Assembly: GCF_947254095.1 (NCBI RefSeq)
Contig: NZ_CAMYBV010000005.1
Span: 1-64,000 of the forward strand
Length of the DNA: 64,000 nucleotides
Origin: an uncultured Mobiluncus sp.
GTDB lineage: Bacteria; Actinomycetota; Actinomycetes; Actinomycetales; Actinomycetaceae
Direction: 5' to 3'
Shown: positions 60,326 to 64,000 of the stretch, piece by piece
How positions within the stretch are numbered: position 1 is the first letter of the stretch
Layout: each line of letters starts with the position of its first letter
Translations under genes and position numbers: made by a program
The notes under the pieces: generated by a model
Database searches by the model: none
What the model saw: only the letters and a program-made list of their open reading frames with translations
Told to the model about the DNA's origin: nothing

Positions 60326-61780
60326 GAGCTTGTCAAGTTGTTTGTGTAAGTGGGGGTTTATAGGTGGGGTTCCATGCGGTCGGGGAATGCGGCTGCTAGT
60401 TGGGTTAGGGCTTGTTTCCAGTTTGTGGTCATTTGCCCTTCCATTAGGTATCCTTTAGCTTTCCGGTTTTCGCCTCGTTTTCGTCCTTTCTCTTTCTCGC
60501 GCTCTCGGGCGCGTTTTTCCTCGATATTGATAATGGCTAGCCATAAGAGTTTGACTGCGGCTTCCTCGTTGGGGAAATGGCCCCGGTTCTTCGAGATCTT
60601 GCGTAGCTGGTAGTTGAACGACTCGATCGCGTTAGTGGTGTAAATAACCCGGCGGACCATGGGCGCCAGGTCCAAGAACGGGATAAACCTCTCCCAGGCC
60701 CGCTGCCAGGTAGTGACCGTGGGCGGGTATTTACGGCCCAAATCCGACTCAGCGAAGGCTTCCAGGGCCTCTAAGGCGGCTTCCTCGCTGGGCGCGGTGT
60801 AGATGGACCGCAGACCCCTGGCCACGACCTTGCGGTCCTTGTAAGCCACGAACCGCATTGAGGCCCGGATCAGGTGAACCACACAGGTTTGAATAATAGC
60901 GTTCGGCCAGGTCGCCTCCACGGCCTCAGGAAAGCCGGATAGCCCGTCGGTGGCAACGACCAGGACATCACGTACCCCGCGGTTGGCAAGGTTAGCGCAC
61001 ACACCAGCCCAAAACGCGGCTCCTTCTTCGGGCTGGACCCAGGTCCCTAGCACGTGCTTGATCCCGTCCATATCCACACCCAGGGCGATATGGACGGCCT
61101 TGTTGACGACTTTGCCGCCGTCTTTGATTTTCACGCTGATAGCATCCAGATACATCACCGGGTAGAACGCGTCCAAAGGCCGGTCTTGCCACACCCTAAC
61201 CTCATCTAGGACCTGGTCAGTAATATTCGAGATCGTCTCGTGAGAAATCTGAGTGTCGAAAGTGGCCTCCAGGTGATGACCAATTTCCCTGACCGTCATG
61301 CCACCGGCATACAAAGAGATAATCATGTCATCAAGACCCCCAGTACGACGCATCCCTTTAGGAACCAGACGCGGAGCGAACACGCCGTTACGATCCCGGG
61401 GCACGCCCAAGGATACCAAGCCAGCCTCGGTAATCAGAGTCTTGGGGCTGGTAGCATTGCGGGAGTTACCAGACCCCCGCCCAGCGGCCTCGTTCTTCTC
61501 ATAACCCAAATGGGAAGACAGCTCGGCCTGCAAGGCCCGTTCCAGAACTGCTTTAATCATGGACGGGATGAACCCGCCCTCACCAGTAAGTTGTAACTCG
61601 CCAGAGTCAATGGAGTCAAAGCCCCTGTCCAAGGCCCCCGAAACTACCAGCTCCTGAGTGTAATCCTTCCGCTCACTCCTATCAGCCATAACCTCAAGGC
61701 TACCGGGAACAAAACCATCCGTTATGCTCACAACACAATCCCTTTCTACGTGTCACTTACACAAACAATTTGACACCCTC
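60326..61780 (-). mobile_element. IS256-family insertion sequence inside the IS21-family element
   Basis: 27-bp inverted ends lie at 60326-60352 and 61754-61780; both contain TTGTTTGTGTAAGTG and differ at 4 positions. One transposase gene fills the element. I see no 8-9-bp duplication at its edges, and the host element lacks the sequence between istA and istB on both sides, so a deletion accompanied or followed insertion. Confidence 0.88.
60358..61731 (-). CDS. IS256-family transposase
   Basis: 457 residues from a GTG with AAGGGA upstream; complete and apparently active. The mutator-type DDE residues are Asp in FYPVMYLDAISVKI, Asp in VLVVATDGLSGF, and Glu in YTTNAIESFNYQLRK. The N-terminal region shows ELSSHLGYEKNEAAGRGSGNSRN, typical of the family. 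Full length for IS256 transposases. Confidence 0.95.
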   Translation of the reverse strand: MSITDGFVPGSLEVMADRSERKDYTQELVVSGALDRGFDSIDSGELQLTGEGGFIPSMIKAVLERALQAELSSHLGYEKNEAAGRGSGNSRNATSPKTLITEAGLVSLGVPRDRNGVFAPRLVPKGMRRTGGLDDMIISLYAGGMTVREIGHHLEATFDTQISHETISNITDQVLDEVRVWQDRPLDAFYPVMYLDAISVKIKDGGKVVNKAVHIALGVDMDGIKHVLGTWVQPEEGAAFWAGVCANLANRGVRDVLVVATDGLSGFPEAVEATWPNAIIQTCVVHLIRASMRFVAYKDRKVVARGLRSIYTAPSEEAALEALEAFAESDLGRKYPPTVTTWQRAWERFIPFLDLAPMVRRVIYTTNAIESFNYQLRKISKNRGHFPNEEAAVKLLWLAIINIEEKRAREREKEKGRKRGENRKAKGYLMEGQMTTNWKQALTQLAAAFPDRMEPHL

Positions 61781-62800
61781 TCCTTTGCAGGTAACGCTAA
61801 CAGTGTTCAGGTCGGCCCTGACCTGGACGAGAGCGGCTATGCATTCCGGGCTCACGGAATAATGGTTCCCGTCCAGGGAAACGTAATAATCCCGTCTTAG
61901 CCGGACTTCTTTGAACCAGCCACACTCTGGTTTCACGGGTGGTAACGACGCGAAATGAGCCAGTTCCTCTTGATACATTTCAGCAGGTATAGCATGTAAC
62001 GTGGCATGCGTACGACCGTTAGCTTTCACTATCCAATCATCGAGCTGCGCCTGTAAATCCTGCGGGGAAAGAAAATGCCGTCCTGGCATGAATGATGTTT
62101 CTGCGTACCTATTAAACCGCTCGATAATCCCTTTGGATTCTGGGTCTCTGGGCGGGAGCTGTTTGAGCGTGGCTCCAAGTACTCCCATGAACCCGCTAAC
62201 CCCTGCAGCGAGATGATTACCACGCCCGATACCAGACTCGTTATCCCAAATGAATCGGCGTGGTACACCTCCAAAACGCTGCACTCCTTCCCACATACCC
62301 TGTAACAGGTCAGCAGTTGTACGTGTAGGTATCACCACGCATACCGTGTAACGTGAATACGCGCAGGCCATCACTAAAACCGGAACTAGACATTCCTGTC
62401 CGTCGTCCAACGGCACTTTGTACGGAGGGAACCACAAATCACACTGGATAGCGTCCCCGATATCCCATTCCAGCCGGTCTGCCGGATCAATAGGTAAGAA
62501 CTCAGGACGTATCAAAGCAACATGATGACGTAACAACCTCCCAGACCACGGCCAGCCAATCCGTTCCGCGATAACCGTTGCCGGCATACGCGGTGTTTCC
62601 TGGAGCAACGAGCGGACTCTGGTCTCGTAAGCATCAAAACACGAACCCCTCCCAGACCGTTGATAACGCGGCGGTGAATCCGCCCCAACAGCACGCGCCA
62701 CCGTGTTACGCGCCAACCCCAAATCCCTAGCAATCTGCGCTTTCGGAACACCCGACCGCGCCAAAGACTGAATAACTTCCCAATCATGCAACGAAATCAC
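61757..62800 (-). pseudogene. istA: istA transposase, 3'-truncated by the IS256-family insertion
   Basis: From the GTG at 62800 (ISLHDWEVIQSLARSG; a TTG at 62833 is an alternative) the protein has the IstA helix-turn-helix (PKAQIARDLGLARNTVARA). The rve-type catalytic core follows, with LEWDIGDAIQCDLWF (Asp), RFIWDNESGIG (Asp) and DPESKGIIERFNRY (Glu). Homology ends at TVSVTCKGE, and the last residues and stop come from the IS256 end. About a quarter of a normal IstA is missing. Confidence 0.9.
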
Positions 62801-62869
62801 ACTCCTGATCTGACAGAAGTGCTCGATTTTCAAATGCCAAAACTGCTCAAATTTCAGATGCCACTAACA

Positions 62870-63315
62870 CTGATAATCGGGTTACAGAAATACCCCGGCT
62901 GATAGACGAACAGCTGCAGCACATCACAGATCTTTTGAATCGAAATTTCATATCTGGGTTAGATGCCACAACCCGTGAATCCATCGCAATTACGACCCTG
63001 CGGATTTTGATTTTTGGAGTCTTAGACACCCGGGAGAAGTCCTGGTGGAGCACAAACTCCCGCGAAGCATTAGCTGAATATGCACAAGCGGTAATGGATT
63101 TCGCCCCTGGCTGCGAACAGGTGTTTTCTCGAACCGATACTGCACTATTGGACGCCATACTAAACCCATCCATATCGGTGGACATTATGTATTCCAGAGC
63201 GCAAGCCAGACGCAAGTTTTTCACCCCACAAGCTCTCATCCCGGCATATCCCAAAGGCTGGTGGCACAGGGAGGGACCACTCCGTTTTGACGTGGCCAGC
63301 TTCCTGGTGCGCTAG
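62870..63315 (+). pseudogene. GT2 glycosyltransferase copy, downstream fragment
   Basis: This continues the truncated GT2 copy after the IS21-family element: DNRVTEIPRLIDEQLQHITD, then DFAPGCEQVFSRTDTALLDA, to GWWHREGPLRFDVASFLVR and a TAG. It aligns with about residues 206-352 of the intact gene. The last 59 bp differ from the intact gene at only two positions, while the middle is much more diverged. Confidence 0.92.
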
Positions 63316-63373
63316 CACTCGACACAAACTGAGGGCACCGCGCGACCCACCGCACCGACCTTGTGCAGTCTGT

Positions 63374-64000
63374 CTACCAGCCCCTCCAGGAAGGCAGCCG
63401 CTCCAAAAGTGCGGGGTCACCGGCCACGGCAGCCTCGTAAACTTTCCGGTAGGACTCCCCGACGGTTTGGCTGGAGAAAGCCTCTCCGATACTGGCGGCA
63501 ATAGCCTCGGCACTAGGCGCGTCATCAGGGGTGGCAGTCAACAGTTCCGTCACCTCGTCCGCATAGACTTTCACATCATGGGTGGCGATAGCTCGCCCCA
63601 CAAAGTCGCGCATAAAATCTGGGTGGCCCCCCGCCGTGCCGACCACCACGGGACGGCCGTTCAGTATCGCTTCTGCGCAAGACACAAAGAAATTATCGCC
63701 ATGAGTGGGACCAATAAACAAGTCTGCTGCCTGGAGTTCCGCTGAAACGCCCCCTTCCCCGGTATAGGGCAGAGGTCCGGTCAAACGCAGCGGCAGGCCG
63801 TGATTCGCCGCATAATCACGCGCGGCTTCTTCCAAAGGTCCCTGACCCACCCAAGTCAGTTCCGCCCGACGCCCTCTGCGTTGCAGTTCCTCCACGACTT
63901 GCAGCGCAAAAATCGGATCCTTGCGCTCCACCAGTCCCCCCACCGAAATCAGACGCCAGGGCTCTGGGGCAGGTAGATTTCGCGGAGTAAGGTCAGGCAC
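63374..64000 (-). CDS. GT4-type glycosyltransferase (3' part; runs off the window)
   Basis: 208 residues of the C-terminal, nucleotide-sugar-binding half are visible: RLISVGGLVERKDPIFALQVVEEL, AELTWVGQGPLEEAARDYA, and the donor segment FIGPTHGDNFFVSCAEAILNGRPVVVGTAGG. The gene continues beyond 64000, so the start seen here is not the real one. It resembles the C-terminal half of the GT4 enzyme at 47982-49151 and ends the polysaccharide locus seen here. Confidence 0.88.
   Translation of the reverse strand: MPDLTPRNLPAPEPWRLISVGGLVERKDPIFALQVVEELQRRGRRAELTWVGQGPLEEAARDYAANHGLPLRLTGPLPYTGEGGVSAELQAADLFIGPTHGDNFFVSCAEAILNGRPVVVGTAGGHPDFMRDFVGRAIATHDVKVYADEVTELLTATPDDAPSAEAIAASIGEAFSSQTVGESYRKVYEAAVAGDPALLERLPSWRGW

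Larger units (their letters stand above)
59901..62869 (-). mobile_element. IS21-family insertion sequence, decayed
   Basis: The ends TGTCGGTGGCAGTTGAAAAT (left) and TGTTAGTGGCATCTGAAATT (right, reversed) match at 15 of 20 positions. Both ends carry subterminal TTGAGCAGTTTT repeats, as IS21 elements do. A 5-bp target duplication CTGAT flanks it, and removing the element plus one copy restores the GT2 reading frame (GEDADNRVTE). It holds a 3'-truncated istA and a 5'-truncated, frameshifted istB, separated by an IS256-family element, so it cannot transpose on its own. Confidence 0.9.

Overview
The window comes from a fairly G+C-rich actinobacterium. The markers are an actinobacterial WhiB2-type protein, the NucS mismatch endonuclease, a DUF2550 protein next to the ATP synthase genes, a DUF5719 protein beside a large GT2 membrane protein, and two SHGC-type L,D-transpeptidases. 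A member of Actinomycetaceae (Mobiluncus/Actinomyces relatives) fits best, but that placement is an inference. Several genes appear to start leaderless, with a TANNNT-like -10 box 6-7 nt before the start codon.

Layout. 0-9 kb: a VIT/CCC1 transporter fragment, a YbbN-type thioredoxin, a TetR regulator, glycogen phosphorylase, a long coiled-coil protein, and an unrecognised membrane-protein/lipoprotein pair. 9-13 kb: an alpha/beta hydrolase, a NagA-like deacetylase whose expected catalytic Asp reads Asn, a small zinc-ribbon-like protein, NucS and DUF2550. 13-22.6 kb: the complete F1Fo ATP synthase operon (atpBEFHAGDC), an AtpI-like protein, a WecA-type phosphotransferase and a TsaC/Sua5 enzyme. 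22.7-31 kb: a DASS transporter, a stand-alone receiver, a soluble cNMP-domain histidine kinase, and a MacA/MacB-like export system. 31-35.5 kb: prmC, a cell-wall-binding-repeat surface protein with a 13-C tract in its promoter region, prfA and rpmE. These complete a conserved block (rpmE-prfA-prmC-sua5-wecA-atp) that two insertions have split. 35.6-40 kb: tandem L,D-transpeptidases, and a divergent SpoIIM-like/RDD membrane-protein pair with only 18 bp between starts. 40-47 kb: DUF5719, a GT2 membrane protein, whiB2 with a CRP-type site upstream, and manA.

47-64 kb is a surface-polysaccharide locus (glycosyltransferases, a Wzx-like flippase, a CapD/WbpM-type dehydratase) with many lesions. rmlB carries a stop and a frameshift. 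A wecC 5' part is fused in frame to a wecB 3' part at a shared Pro-Thr-Pro segment. A second copy of a GT2 gene lacks its 5' part and is split by an IS21-family element, which itself carries an IS256-family element. Part of the region (about 53.7-56.5 and 57.6-59.5 kb) is visibly A+T-richer, which suggests transfer.

The most novel-looking material is the polysaccharide locus (in-frame deletion fusion, paralog pair with near-identical edges), the poly-C tract before the surface protein, and a dispersed palindromic intergenic element (three copies), one copy of which sits between 43-bp duplicated gene ends. I see no CRISPR array, rRNA, tRNA or recognisable defence system.
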